Assembly (NCBI GenBank): GCA_963576735.1
Contig: OY755178.1
Coordinates: 7,688,001 to 7,752,000 of the forward strand
DNA length: 64,000 nucleotides
From: Bedellia somnulentella
Taxonomy: Eukaryota > Arthropoda > Insecta > Lepidoptera > Bedelliidae
Direction of reading: 5' to 3'
In this document: positions 13,001 to 28,000 of the stretch, one piece after another
Position numbering within the stretch: position 1 is the first letter of the stretch
How the letters are laid out: the number at the start of each line of letters is the position of its first letter
The notes under the pieces: generated by a model
The model's input: only the letters and a program-made list of their open reading frames with translations
The model's database searches: none
What the model was told of the DNA's origin: nothing
Position numbers and translations under genes: made by a program

Positions 13001-16000
13001 TGAATAATAACGAATAATAAAATTAGTCATAACTCGTAATGTTACGTACGATACGGCTTAGTTTACTTTGTTTAAGACAAAGACTAGACGAAGTCATTGA
13101 AAGAACGGATTTTTTGGATTTCTGTGATTTCTTAAAAGTCAATATTGTTTTTGTAGCTATGAGAACCTGTGTCTTTTAGGACCAACTGATTTTAACTTAT
13201 TAGACTTGCCAACAACGGTTAGTAAAATCGTCTGAAGATTCTTAAATAATTTAAGTATTACTTAGGCCAACTCTAGTCATTAATTTCCATTGGAGTAGGC
13301 AGGCTTTTGTTCTCCACTTTGTTTTTTCTGATGAAATTCTCTCGCCGCTATCTCATTCACTATAATTTATATATTTTTTGCTAATTTTATTAAATAAAAA
13401 CCCGTGATAGCTCAGTTGGGAGCACCACCTCCTCTCACGCAGAGAGGCCTGGGTTTAAGGTCTGAGTTGGGCCAACACCAATATGTATTTTCTAAGTATT
13501 ATGTAGTGTAGTTTTGTATGTTATGACGTCATCGTTAACAGTGAGGGAGAACGTCGTGAAGAAACCCTCATAGCTAAGTTCTATTTAGTCATGTGACATT
13601 GAATTCGAACTAAACGGCGATAGGCCTGCCCACATGAGTGAGTGAGTGAGTGCACTGTCTAAGCAAAACGTGGGCACCTCTGAACACTACGTGACCTTAA
13701 TGTCTTAGTACCTACGCCATCTTCTATTTTCCTCCTGTCTTTGCTCTATAATTTTGTATGCTCATACCAAATGACAATTTTCTAGACCCAAGGGTCGAAA
13801 CCCTATAAGAAATGTTTTTGTATAATAATAATCGCTTAAGTATCTGAATCACGTGATGACAGTATTCAATAGTCAAATTCAAAATATAGATATTTATTGC
13901 GACCATCTGTAGATTGAGATCTTCAAAATAATTATTGTTTCTAAATGAAAACCTGTAGGGGCGCTGCAACATTACACAAAAACTTACATATTTTGTTTTT
14001 TTTACGATCTCTTAATTTTAGGAACCTTTGTCACATGTAACAATGTCGGTAACATAGGAACTCCAATAAAATATGCAAACACAAAAAAAATAATGTGGCT
14101 GAGGAATTCCTAATTCCTTAGCTCTGGCTACCCCTTCTAGGGATTTATAGCCGTGAGTATATGTATATGTATGTACAAAAAAAAACTAAAAATTAACTCG
14201 TCAACATATTTTATTGAATAAGATAAGATTTGCAACATTAAGTTAAATTGTTAAGTGATACTGGATCTTTCTTTGTCGCCAAGCTGATTCTATTATCGTG
14301 TCGTATTGTTTTCGATGACAAATTAACTACCGCAATAAAAACATCGGTGAAAAACATTATGACCTTACCTTTCAATATGTTAAGCAAGTCTAAGCTAGTC
14401 ACAGATTCTCGAACAAAAGAGATATTTACAGGTTAATTTAATTCTTTATTTAGAATAATTAGACTTTGTTGTCCATGAAACCTCATGTAGGGGACATGGG
14501 GATTATTTTCTTTCCCTGATTTATCAGTCTTTAATTAGAAATTTATAACTACCCCTTCTAGCAGTGCATATCCAGGTGGGGATGGCTTAAATTTTACATT
14601 CCTTCTAATATAATATTCTTATACATTATTCTAATGTTCTCGCTTGACTTATTACTTCTTTCGTAATACGGACGCAAGACAACTGGGCGAGTGAAATACC
14701 TAAATCATCAAAACAAGGCGCCCTTAATACGAGTATATTTTACTTTAGGAATGTTGATAATGCTGAGAATCTGTGATCGCTTAGATAATGCCTGTAACCT
14801 GAGCCAATAAGTACTAAAAGATGAAAAGAGACTTTAAAGGATACAGAAAAAGCTGTATAAAACAAAAATAATTAAAATAAAAAACCTTAAACTAAAGACA
14901 AATAACAAATAAAATTATAAATACATCAGTAAAATAAAAATTAATAATAACATTATGTAATTCTGTGCCCTTCAACAGCAAAAAAACACTGACTTAGCAA
15001 AAGCTGTGAGTTTAACCTCACAATACTGCTTTTCAGTCAGCGCCAAAACTGCTGAGGAATGCTATTCCAGTATTGGATTAAAACTACTTAGAAATGCCAC
15101 TGATCGGCGTAATGGCAAGATTGCCCTGACTTTGAACTGATAATTAATTGCAGTTTTTAAGTTGAACGAAATTTAACCGTCAAAAGTAAAATCACAACTG
15201 TTTTTGCAAAGCTTTTACCGGTATAACCAAATGTGGCATAAATATTGCCTAGCGTAATTTAAGTTTAAGGTAAATCATACAAAATAAATGATGTTCGGGG
15301 TTTACCGGTGACCCAAGGGCCACCCCGACACTAGTCCTATATTGTGTAAATTTATGTCACTACAGTTTTATATTTCCTTTTTATATTTTGCCAAATTTAT
15401 TTGGCATATACTGCCAGAAATCGTAATGGCTTAAAAAAATATTATGCCAAAAAGAAACTACGCAAAAGTATCATAATGAAATTTAAGGTTACCTAAAAAC
15501 CATATTCGTTTAGATTAAGTAAATTAGGCTGAAAATAATTATGCGACTAAAGGTACTCCCGTGCGTATTAGGGTCTCTTATAGAATTTTTAAAATAATTT
15601 ACTATCTTTTTTACTCATTTCTGACGTTCATTAGGTACTCAACACCCAGGAAAAGTCTATTATAAGTCTGTATATGGTGGTACTTTACGAAAATAATAAT
15701 GAGTTCCACAGATTGCCTGGGACATAGATAGGTACTCCTATTTGCTGGTCCTGTAAGCATAGCAAAGCTTAAAAATACTTATAAATAACGTACATTGGTT
15801 TGCTGAAATTCGATAATATGAGGCAATTATAAAAGTATAGCAAAGAGCGAAGCAAATCGCTAATTGGTTTTGGTAATGGAACTTGACAGATTTGTAACAT
15901 CGGTGGTCACATGATTCTGAACGCAGCGATCGGCCGACCCGGGCGAAGGTCATTTGTGCGGTTTCTATGAGTTTATTACGTTTACGTACTAATTAAGTCG

Positions 16001-19000
16001 CGTTTTACATCGTCATAGTAAAAAGTTACGTTAAAAATTTAAGACAGATTTAGGTTATACAAGTGTGCGAAGTTAGGTTTTTAACCGAGATGGCTGGAAG
16101 CTTTAAGGAACCTTGCGTTCATGTTTGAAGTTTCCACGTGAGCTAGTAGCAGGAACTAGATGCTCAGTTTTTATTGGACTTGCACCTGACTTTGCAACAG
16201 CAGCAAGCTTTTTAAATTGTAGTTTTTTTTAAATATGATCCAATAGGTCCAAAGATTCTCTCCAAAGAAAGGAGGATGGGCACAAATGTAATGTATGGCA
16301 CCTGGTCCCAGCACCAATCAGGATGAGTGATACGTCGTTGGAAAGGTTATTTTTTGTACAATAAAAATAACTAAAGCGCTTGTCCTAAATTGCTGAAAGA
16401 TTACTGTAAAAGTTTTTTTAGACAAGACTGTTCGTCATGTTTGTTTCATGTTTTTGATACATTTTCGATTTAATTATAACAATTTATTGCAAACTCTGAC
16501 AGTTTTTAAAATGTCGCTTCAGCATTGAGATGTTTTAAGTAAAACATAATAGTCTCATAATAGCTCCCAAAGTCTTTTTTTCTACACTAACAGGGCTTTA
16601 GAATGATATATGATTCAACTTGATTGAGAGACATTCAACATGGGGACCAAAATGTCCATCCTCCTTTAAAATTTAAATGTAGGTTAAAAACAAAGTCTGG
16701 TAGTTGTTTTCTTTACCCGAATTTAACACAGGAGAAGTTTCAAAATGAGCGAGTAATATTTTTATGAAAGAAGGCATGTCTATAAAAATTAAAACGTAGT
16801 TCAAAATATTCTATTGGAGATAAAACAAAATTGGAGCAAATTATGTCACCTCATTAAAAGTACAATAAGCAAAAGATTACGTCGGTATATTATGTATTTG
16901 TCTCACACAACACGACTACCGATAATGCATGTCCTACACGCACCTGTCTCATAAAATATGGCCAATTAGAACGTTCACGAGACAAACATATTTTGATGTA
17001 AATAAGATCGTGCTTCATTTCACGCTGCGATAATTCTCAATTACGTGTTTAAATAGACAGGTCTTGTCGGCAATGTAGAGTTAGAAACACAAATGTTAGT
17101 TAAGCTTTTTGTCCATGAGCGGGTGGTAAAGATCTGACCAATTCTTTTGCTTATTGCTAACTGTCGGGCGGAAATCTTCAGCAAAAAGGGGTAGCCGGAG
17201 CTTCAGAACAAGAATTTGTTTATTAATTAATTGGTTTTTCTTTTTAATAAAGTTTAGATAATGATGTTTCGCCAGCCACGTCGCCAAACAATCACTTAAA
17301 ATGCGTCAACACCCTATGTCGCTTCCCATCCCGACGAAATGTCCAAAATCCGCGCAGGTGGAAATTAATAAAATTTTATTATCTTTGTATATAAAATTTT
17401 TAATAATAATTTAAGACTTAAAAATAAGGCATAAAAATTTAAGACCTTCTTATCATATTACATACTCATCATGGTAGACATATGTGTCCCTGAAGAAAGT
17501 GTAAACTGTTTTAAAGATTCTCCAGAGAGATAAAAAAATGTGTGAAAGCCGACACAATATCTAAATCGATCTTTTAAAAGATGAAAATGTATGCCAACTT
17601 TCCAGTGCGAAGAGTGTTAGATATCAGAAATATGGGTTTTATTGCGAACTTCTCGATTTTCTACAAAAGGAAGTATAATTAAAATGCTGTTTATGAATTG
17701 GAATCGGTATCAATTTCAACAAATTTTCCTTTTTCTGGAAGACAAATAACATCTCTATATGTAAAATGGCAATATTTAGTTTATTTACCTAACATTTAAT
17801 ATTTTCAACACAAAAAGAAGTGTATATTGTCAATAAAATAATAAAAATAAGTTAATAAAAGTACACACTTTAAAGCTACAAACTTAATTGATCTCATTTG
17901 AATTCTGTGATATTTCTTACCAAATATCCTTTTCTCCGACCTTAGGAATACCTTTTGAAGACTTGGTAAGTTTTGTTTGGTGCACTAGGTCCGAATATAA
18001 ATTACTTCCTATCAGCCACCATCACGGGCGGTTCAGACAAATGACCATGGCCATGGCTGGTCGCTGTAACTGTTTGAAAGCTGCTTCAGATAGCTGATCT
18101 GTCAACTTTCATAAGATGTTCGGCAACTCGAGCCGCCCGGGTATAGCATATAGAAGAGTTTAGTTTACTATGCAATCCCAGCTTAGTAATGTTAGTATAT
18201 ATAATATTATCTGTAATAATGTCAAATGAATGGCGAATCTTAGTGGGCAATTGGTATCATTGGTAAGGTACTTTGTATTTTGTTTGTCAATATTTTTTTT
18301 CTTGACATAATTTTGCACAATAGCAATTTGAAAAAACGTACCATTGAGTATTAATAGCACCACCTAGTGATCAGTTGCATTAACATTGATAGTATATCCA
18401 CGGATGAGACTAAGTATTATCGATTAACTAACGATATTTTCCCTCTCCTCCAGTAACAACAGTATTTTTAGATAGGACTTAGATTCAGAAATTGAACCCA
18501 TTGGTTTAAGCATCTGAGGTAGCGTGCTCTACTCACTGAGCTACTAAGGTTATTCTTAATAACATCATGTTTTTAATGATAGTATAAATGTTTGTTGCGA
18601 TATGAACTTGCAATTGCAATATTGATGTAAATGAAGAATTCGAAGCAATGTTAAGTGCCATATATTTTCCTTGTTTTAAATATAAACATGTCATTCTATT
18701 GATATAATTCATAGCCGGTTTATTAAATACCTGATTGATTATCAAGAACTACTACTATGTTTCATAACGACTGTTTTCTTATTAATTGTTAAAAGGTAGC
18801 TGAGGTTGGACCCCTGCTGAGGGCAACCTTGTATTAGGTATGAGCGAAGTAGTTATCTGTTTTTTAGTCTTGGCTGCTATTCATATCTGTTTTATATTTT
18901 TTTATAAAAGCCTTCCGCTTGCTACGTCCGCGTAGATAAAACAAGAATAATTTCTATAATTGCAGTCATTAAAGAGTTATAGTTTTTTTGCAGCCCCAAT

Positions 19001-22000
19001 CCGAGATAAATGTTGTACTAGATTTTAATTCGGCGTATAAGCCTACATGCCAAACTTGATCAGAACAGCCAGACGTGTTAAAAAACCGTTTCTGTTTTGT
19101 TATATACCATAACATAAATAACCAATCAGTGTTCAATGCAATATACACAGTTTTGACCCCGGTACAGTTTTCTTATACTTGTATGAAAGCGTCACTATGT
19201 CAGTTTACCACCACGACCAGAACGCGAATCTTATCCAATTGCAGCGAGGAGTGAGACAGGGAGATGTAATTTCTCCGAAACTGCTGACCGCGGCATTGGA
19301 AGACGTCTTTAAGCTTCTGGAGCTTCGGCATCAACACCAACGGCGAGTACATCACACATCTTTGATTCGCTGATGATATTGTAGTTATTTGAGTAAAATG
19401 CTCAATGACCTGAGTATAGTATCTGAGAGAGTGAGTCTTAAAATTAACATGGACAAAACAAAAATCATGTCGATTAGCCATAATGCACCCACTTCCGTCA
19501 AATTTTGAGACTCGAAATATGCCTGGGACAAACCATTCGGTTAGGTACAGTAGAGCCAACTTCGAGATCAACCGTCGAATCCAGCTCGGATAGGCAGTGT
19601 TCGGGAAGCTGCGCCATATCTTCTCATTCAATATTTCAATTTCTAATAATTAAAGAATAAATAAAGGATAATGAGGTTATCATGAACAAAAAGACTTTAA
19701 TTATTTCAATTTCGTTGAAGGAAAGAGGCAGTATTCAATGTCTATACGTAACGAATCGCAAATTATCACTACACTAAATGTCAGGTGAATAAGTTCAGAG
19801 GCTGCGATGGGAAGAAGCTGGATGGAGTAGAAGGTCACGTCGAAAACTATAATTAGCATACTTATCTCTCCTACCTATATTAATTTTTCTTTATGTCTCG
19901 CTCGCATGCTACATATCTCTTATTCGGATTTTAACATTTTGAAATCCAAAGAACAATATTAATATTTCGCTTTCTAGTCGGTGAAACTAACGACATCTAT
20001 GGAGGTATTGTTGGATTCGTCGAATATCACCATGTATGCTCATTTATCAAAAATGTCTGAAGAAAGCTAGATAGAAATAGATTTAAAAAGGGGATAGAAG
20101 AGATACGTATGCTAGTTATCGTTCTCGATATGAAGAGTAGATCCTCTGTTTCCATGAGAATGCTACGCGGCAACTTGATGTGCGCGATGCGGTTGAAAAT
20201 CACTACTGCTGATCTTTTAAGATCATATTTCCCCGTTCAACTCTTAAATTACAATTGAATCTTTCGAAGCTCGGGCTACCCCCTTTTCTGGGTAAAGCTA
20301 GACTAGCCATACTCAACCTGCGGCCCGCGGGCCGCATGTGACCCGCGGAGGCTTTTTGGTTGGCCCTCCTGGTAGTTGCAACTTATTTGTAAAAAAAAAA
20401 ATTTTGTGCCATTCAAAGAGTTAGTGATTGACGTTGAATTGAAAAAAAAAGTTTGTTATTTGATGGGTGGATTACTAAATGCCTCTTGTATACTGTCGAT
20501 CAAGTGCTACTTGCATCATCGGCAGAAGAGTTGCAAGAGGTGATGAATATTGCATGTAAGTCTTTAGTAAGAAAAGGAATGAGGGTGAATGTGCATAAAA
20601 CCAAAACGATGGTTTTTGAGAGACAGGAAGATGTGACAGATTGCGTGATTGCGATTGATGGTACGAATGTGATGTGGAACAGGTAAAGGAGTTTGTATAT
20701 CTGGGAAGTTTGTTTACAAGGGATGGAAAATGTGATGAAGAAATTGAAAGAAGAGTGAAAAAGGGTAATGTAAATGGAGCAATGAATAGCCTAATGACCA
20801 GTCAATCGGTGCTACTAGTACAAATCCCATGGCATTCAGAGACACTATTTCTGAGAAGGCTTCAGTTTAAAATTGTACTTAATCGGAATTATTTGATGAA
20901 TTTATTGAATTTATAAATGACATCTACCTGGGTGTATTTCAAAGAAAAAAGGGAAATTTGGAGCATTGTTCCCCAAAAATATAAAAGCGTGCAAAGATGT
21001 GCCCAAATAATGCTAACATTTTTTGGGTCAATGTATGTATGCGAATCAGAAGATAAGAGTGTATATAGAAATAGACTGATTCCCATTTGGATGATATAAA
21101 AAGAGTAGCATGCAACGACAAGCCAGATATTTATCAAGTTTTAAAAAATACTTTCAGTTCCAAAAGTCTCATTACTCATCATATATATAAGTAAGTATGC
21201 ATCTTTATTAAAAGTTATGTTGACATGACTTTTTCATTTATACAACTAATTATTTTTGACTTGCGGCCCGGGCTACCGTGACTGAAACGTGTTTGTGGTC
21301 CCTTTAAAAATAGGTTGAGTAAGGCTGAGCTAGACACTTTATCGAGTCTATATTAAGTAGTTATGAATCACTTCAGAATACTGTGTAAAACAGAACTGGT
21401 TGGTGGCAGCCCCGATTTTCACTAATACATTTCTTCCGGTACGTGTCATACGGAGCAAGGCGACTTTGAGGCTTTATGTGATTGTTGAGGGATATGTTTG
21501 GATTGGATTGGAGACCAATTACCTACCTTTATTTTACTATAATTTTCCTCACTAACTTCTTAGGATGTGCCTGAGGAGTTTCTCATTCTAATAATACACA
21601 TCCATATTAATATACGGCTATCAATCCCTTGAAAGGGTAGCCAGAGCTTTAGAAACAGAAAATTCTTCAGCTATTTTTAAGAGAGAGAGAAGTTAAGTAG
21701 GGAAAATATTGTAAAATAAATGTTTTTGGTGATTGGTCTCAAACCGCATCGCCCAAAAATCACTTAAAAGCCCCGATACCCTTAGTCGCCTCTAACGATC
21801 ACTCATGGGAATAAATAGGGTAGTGCTATTCTAAGCCGACAGTACACAGCTAATTATAAATATGAGTATCCATTTTGAAACTCTTGTTATCCCTTTTTGG
21901 GATTTATAGCGCCAAATATTTATGTAAGTATTTCAAAAAGCATCGAATTCCGCATTCGAAACAAAATCGGAAGGTCGAACCGATTTGCACGTCTTAATGT

Positions 22001-25000
22001 GTTAAAGGAATGATACGTATATCGTTGTGTACATGTGACAACAATAGTGTTCGACTTAATATTTTACATTATCTGCTGCGTCGGCGATTGTGCAGTCTCG
22101 GCACGTAGTAATTTCGCTAAATGCTTGGCTGCATGCCTTATTTTGTTCTCGAATTTGCTTCGTGACAACCTTAATGCAATGATTTACTTAATTTATATGG
22201 ACAGGATAACTTTTTTTAGGGAAATGAAGTGTATTCGTTATTGAATGAAAAAGAAGAGCTCAGTCATAATTATGTACGAATCACTTAGCTTTACTTGTTT
22301 CTTTAAAAAAATCTTGGTTTGAAATAAACATATTGACTATTGTTAAACACAACTAAAGAATAATTATCACGATAATTATATTCCAATGTATTGACCACAA
22401 CTACGTGAAATAATGAACAATACTTACTTTATCAGGTTTATTTATTTTTAGGTATAGTTTAGGTATTTTTTTACTTGTACAGGTGGTATAAACTTTGAGC
22501 AAACTTAATACTACATTAATGAAGTTTTTGAACGGTTTCAGATTTTTGAGAAACAAGGAGAATGGGAACTGGGGAAATACAATTTCCCACAACGCTAACG
22601 AAATTAATTCTATTGATGTAGGCAGGGAGTTATATTCTTTTCTTTCTAAAATAAACCATGCGAAATCAAGAGAAATGTCCAACTAGCAAAGTTCTCTTGG
22701 GAAATGCGGGTTATAATTCAAAAAGTCTTAAAAAAGTCAGAGAATAATTTTGGTAAATATAGTTTTGCACTATTTAGTGCTTATCAAATGCCGAGAGCAA
22801 TCTTTAAGTCTCGAAAGCGCATAAGATATTAAAATATAAGATATTTTCAAGTGCTAGTCCTAGGGTAGCAAGATATAAGACCTCAGCCTTACGATAAGTT
22901 TTCTACTCTGAAATAAATCTTGTCCAAGACTAATGACAGCTCTACAGATATTTCTACGTACGACTTCTTTTACTTTTAGGTACGACGCACTCGTCAGGAT
23001 TTGTACTAGGCTCGTAGTCTTATTAACGTCATTATTGAACACGTTGTGCTAAGGATCTTGGAAAAGCAAGGACGCTGACTCTTTCAAAGTAATATTATGT
23101 AATTAGTAATCTTTTGCTTTTTTAAACGATAAGAAGTCTTGAATTAATCCTGCCTCCTGCATTTTCAAGCCTTAGCTTTTTACGTATTTTTCGAAATAAT
23201 TGATTTGAAAAATGGATACAAATGAAACAAAGTGGTGGATTCAGACGAAAAGTTATTGCTAAATATCAAAAATTTTAAGAAACAAGCGAATACAAGACTA
23301 TCCAAAAAAGTGCGATATTAACAATGAAATTAGTGGTTCCGTACATTTTTCTGATTGTTTAAATCAGGTTACTTTTACTGAAACGGATAGCAGCTAAGAA
23401 AGCAACTCATGTTTATTTTCTGTTCCAGCGCCAATTATTCCCACTTTTTGCGACTTGCCGAAAGTACGCTGATATTTTTGTAGAAAAATATAAATCGTTT
23501 TCATAATTTGAGTCATTTTGTTGATGAGGTTCGAAAATTAAACTGAGTTAATTTCCATGGCCATGTCTTTGACTCTTTTTCTAAGCGAAGTATCTAAGAT
23601 CATCTTTGGTCAGAAACGCATCTACATTTAAAAATTGTAATACCACCATATTGCGGAACTTCCCAAAAACTGAAAAGATAAAAGTAAAAGTTTGACCTTA
23701 AAGTACTGTGTAGGAACCCTAAAGTATGCATCCCTTAAACCACTTAAATATCAGCCTTTATCAGTACAGCGCAACCCCAAATTATAATGGTAGGTATCGT
23801 AGTGTGACAATCTGAATCGGAGCAAATGTTTTGACAAAGCAGAATCCCAGACATGAGATCTTGTAATAGTTTTGGTTTTATTTGCGCATTAAAGTTGTAT
23901 AATTTTAAAGGCTTTAAACTGAAAAAACAAAGGGGCCATTAAAATTTCATCATATATTCATATACACATATATGTATAATTCCACAAAAACTTACCTTCG
24001 CACGTAAAATTGTTCATAGTAAACCCAAAACACTCATCTATCCGAATTTCGCTGATGGCTGCTTTTTTGTAAACGCATTTAACCACACTGAGTTTTATTT
24101 TGGAAATGGCGGCAAGTTTATAATAGTGTTAGTTTAGCATAATACAAGGTCCAGAGCAATAATAATTTAACACATCGCCTGACTAATACAAAGCTAAACC
24201 TAGATCAGTAGTCCTGAACTTTGTGCCCAAACGCAGTATTGTAGTACTCTACGTGGCTTATCTTAGGCCCATAGCACACGACGTTTTTTATACGCGCGCA
24301 TGGCGCGCAGATGACGCGCGTATACGCGCTTCATACGAGATTTGAACGCAACCTTGTACTCTAAGCACATGGGGCGATCGTGAAACGCGCCTCTACTGCG
24401 CGTATACGCGCAGATACAGCAATACAGACGCGTTGTAGCTTTTGCGTTTTGATCAGAGACTGTTCTGTTCAGTTGTACAATGGCGTCGGTTGAGACAACA
24501 CTGCGTACGTTGGCCTTAGTACTCCTTTTAAAACAAAAAAAAAGTAAAAAAAAAGCTACTCCGCTCCTTTGTACGCGCGTTTGCATCGCTTCATACGCGC
24601 GCTTGTATTATCAATGCAAACGCAACAATCAGCGCCAACGGCGCCGAAAACGCGCGTTCCTAATACGCGCGTCGTCGGCGCGTATAAAATACGTCGTGTG
24701 CTATGGGCCTTAGACTTTTTCATTATGCCGTAAGTCTTTTCAAAAACGCATTGACTATTAACTTTTGCTACTATTTTAATTGTTATGTTAGCAGTCGTAT
24801 TTACACGCACAAATTCACAAATAATTAAATAAATAATGAGTTATTCACTTTATCCTCAATTTCATAGGTAATTGTATAAATGAGATTCTCAAAATTATCA
24901 CTTGTGTTGACTATGGTGAAATTAAAAACTTGGGATATCAAATAACAAATGTATTTTAACTCCTCTGTTTTATCCTCCTCGGTAAATGTGCCCAAGGCTT

Positions 25001-28000
25001 ATTATCAATAATATTTTAAATATCCTGAGTAAGGAGCCAAACTCGCATAGCTGCATATAAACTTCCGTTCACATATTGTGTGACTACGTTAAACAGAATA
25101 GAGGACGTCCAGTGATTGAAATTCGACCCAAATTTTTATGGTATTTCAGTACAAGATACACAATATTTATCTATTCTCAATAATTATAAGGCATAAGCAA
25201 ATTTACAGTGTATAAGCATTTGTAGTGTATAAGTCTGTCGGGTCAACTAGTAAACTGTAAGTGTAAAAAATTTCGCACTCCTGAAATCGTCCCAAAATAC
25301 TTCTGGATGTTTTCATAGCTTTCGTTTCACGCGTTAATATATAGATTCCGAATCCAATACGCAATTATTTGCTCATTGTACGTCTGCTTCCTCATAAAAG
25401 TAAAGTGAGTCAAGGTGACGGGGAGTTTGGCGGCCATTGCCGTTTACTTAGTCCAGCGAAGGCACTGACTGAGACAATGCCGCCGCTTTACATAAAAACA
25501 CGATGGCGGGACGTCTAATGATAATGATAACGTGCAGATACTGAGATCATCAAACAAAGTAAGATAGATCGCTTTATGAACAGGTGTTATGTATGAATTA
25601 TTATGGTATTATCCTTAGAGTCATGTGACATGTTCTGGCCGAGCCGAGCGTCGCGTGCGGGGCCTCGTTATCTTGTGAATACGAGTATGAACACATTCAT
25701 AAGTGTAAATGGTTTGGAATTCCTTGAGCGGCAATACATCGATTCTTGTTAATTGCATATTTATTTTTAATCTTGTTTTTAAGTCACATGACATGTCGGC
25801 AAAGTGTGGTAAACAAACTTATTACACACTTATTTATTTTTTGGTTCATTATCATTTAAATACCCAATACCCAAATCGATTGTAATACCTTGTTAGTTAG
25901 TTTTTATTTCAGCAGTTTACGCCTGCTGCTAGATCGTGGGTCATCACGAAAGAAGACGGGGTAGCTATTTAAAAAGGATTGATGATTATTAAAGGATAAT
26001 TGATTTAGTTTCTTGATACATCTGAAATTACATTTTTCTCTGAAATTATGGCAGAGATACTAATATTTCATTTTGTCACTTAGGTTCAGTTCAGCATAGA
26101 GGGCAGACTAATAGCCGTTTTGCAAAACTACTTTTTCACACCTTACAACTCAGCCATTGCCTTAGGATCATATCGTCCAATTATTTTAAATGTTTCTTTA
26201 AGTATAAGTCATCTATTTCAACCACGTGGAAATTAATAGGTTGAAATTCATACAATGTTAATTTCAAAAGAGGTCATATGTGAGATAAAGATATCTTAGT
26301 CAATAGTCTTTTCATATTGGTTTAATATCTGAGGTGGATTTAAGATAACAATGCAGAAGGAAAATGTGTATATGTTGGAATAAGCTCGTGCAAATTTCTA
26401 AGCGTTCGCTATGTATTATGTACATATTAGTAGCTGGATAATTAATCTGAAAGCAAACCTCGGTATCTCAGCTAATAGGTCCATAATGTTATCAACGATC
26501 AAATATTGGTTGGCTTTGCCGTCATAGGTACTATTTCTATAGCCTCGTCTATGTTACAATTTCAAATAAAGATAAAACGAACTTTGTTTTTTCAGTGTAT
26601 TGTGTAATTTATGCAGAGTATGCTGTCATGTGATTTTTGTTTTCAATAGAGATTGGAAAAGACTGAGCTCTACTTCTTACGGTTTTGGGTTTATTTAAAT
26701 GTTTGCAAACAAATATTTACTTAAAAGTTGCTTTATGCATATGTTACTTTTAAGATTACTTTATGTTTTCACTGATATTATTTATGTAGTATATGAGTCA
26801 GTTTCATTTGGGATCATTTTACTAACTATAATTTGCCGTGTAGTGTCGGCTTATAATAACACTACCCCATTTCTACCCGTGGGTGATCGTAAGAGGCGAC
26901 TAAGGGTATGGGGCTTCTTAAGTGATTTTTGGGCGATGTGGTTGGAGACCCGTCATCAAAAACATTTATTATTACCACCTTTTCCCCAATCAACTTCTAA
27001 AAGGGGCTGGCTTATTCCGTTTATCCACCCTAAAAAATCCTCCCTAAGTCGGATATTCGGAAACGCATGTCCGATTATCCACCCTGAACGGGGTGGATAT
27101 CCGGAATGCATATAATATGGTTCTTCCGATTTTTTACCCCAAGTACAGTAATTTACAGAAACAAAATGGGTCCAAGAAACATCGTGAACATTAAAATACT
27201 TAAGATAAACATACCTACTTTCTTACTTACAGTTTGAATAAAAATATCTTACAAACTTAGGGTATTTTATCTGTAAATGACTGTACGTAGGCAGGGTAGA
27301 AAATCGGAAGAAACATTTTATATGAATTCCGATTATCCACCCCGTTCAGGGTAGATAATCGGACATGCGTTTCCGAATATCCGACTTAGGGAGGATTTTT
27401 TAGGGTGGATAAACGGAATAAGCCAAGGGGCTGAGGAATTTCTCATTTCAAAGCTCTGGCTACCCCGTTAAGGGATTTATAGCCGTGAGTATATGTATGT
27501 ATGTATGTAATTTGCAGTGAGAATGTCACTTTTTTTTGTAAAGCTAGAGTCAACAATTCTGCTATGTGGTATTACGAATAATTCAACGTTTAAGAAGTAA
27601 TTGTCTGTACACTTTTCTACTGTTACGTATTAAAATGTCTGAGTATAAAATAAAGCAAACTTATTTTACCAACCTTAGGGTAGGCAGGATAAGTTTTTTA
27701 ATTAGTAATGCAGAGTCAACTTCATGGTATGGCGACAATAAAAAAAAACAAAACCAGCCACTCTATATTATATTCAGATATGGCTATAACGTGTCGACTG
27801 TGTGACGTGTGAAAAATTATAAGGGTGCATAGGTTGCGGAACATGACCCGAAACATTAATGATTTTCACTAGTCACTGCTGGATGAAAAATTAATAATTC
27901 GTAATAAATATATTTTACCAGTGTATTCAGTTTGTTGCACTTTTCTGTTGTGAAATTGATAGCCGCCTGAGAGTGATAGCTTTGAATAATAAATAATCCT

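Larger units (their letters stand above)
20304..21327 (+). mobile_element. hAT DNA transposon, defective (1,024 bp)
   Basis: A perfect 8-bp duplication, AGCTAGAC, flanks it at 20296-20303 and 21328-21335, as expected for hAT. Termini are inverted: TAGCCATACTCAACCT on the left, and the complement of CAGCCTTACTCAACCT on the right. Inside, GCGGCCCGCGGGCCGCATG near the left end is typical of hAT subterminal sequence. It carries a broken transposase C-terminus and a foreign LINE-X piece. Confidence 0.85.

Noticed and set aside
19200..19631. 143-codon - strand ORF
   Set aside because: It lies antisense over a decayed LINE reverse transcriptase that reads on the + strand.
22401..22686. Overlapping ORFs on both strands
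   Set aside because: Short, no motif, and codon use indistinguishable from the AT-rich background.
24480..24713. 77-codon + strand gene
   Set aside because: It lies wholly inside a Harbinger-type element with terminal repeats and collapses into GCGC repeats.
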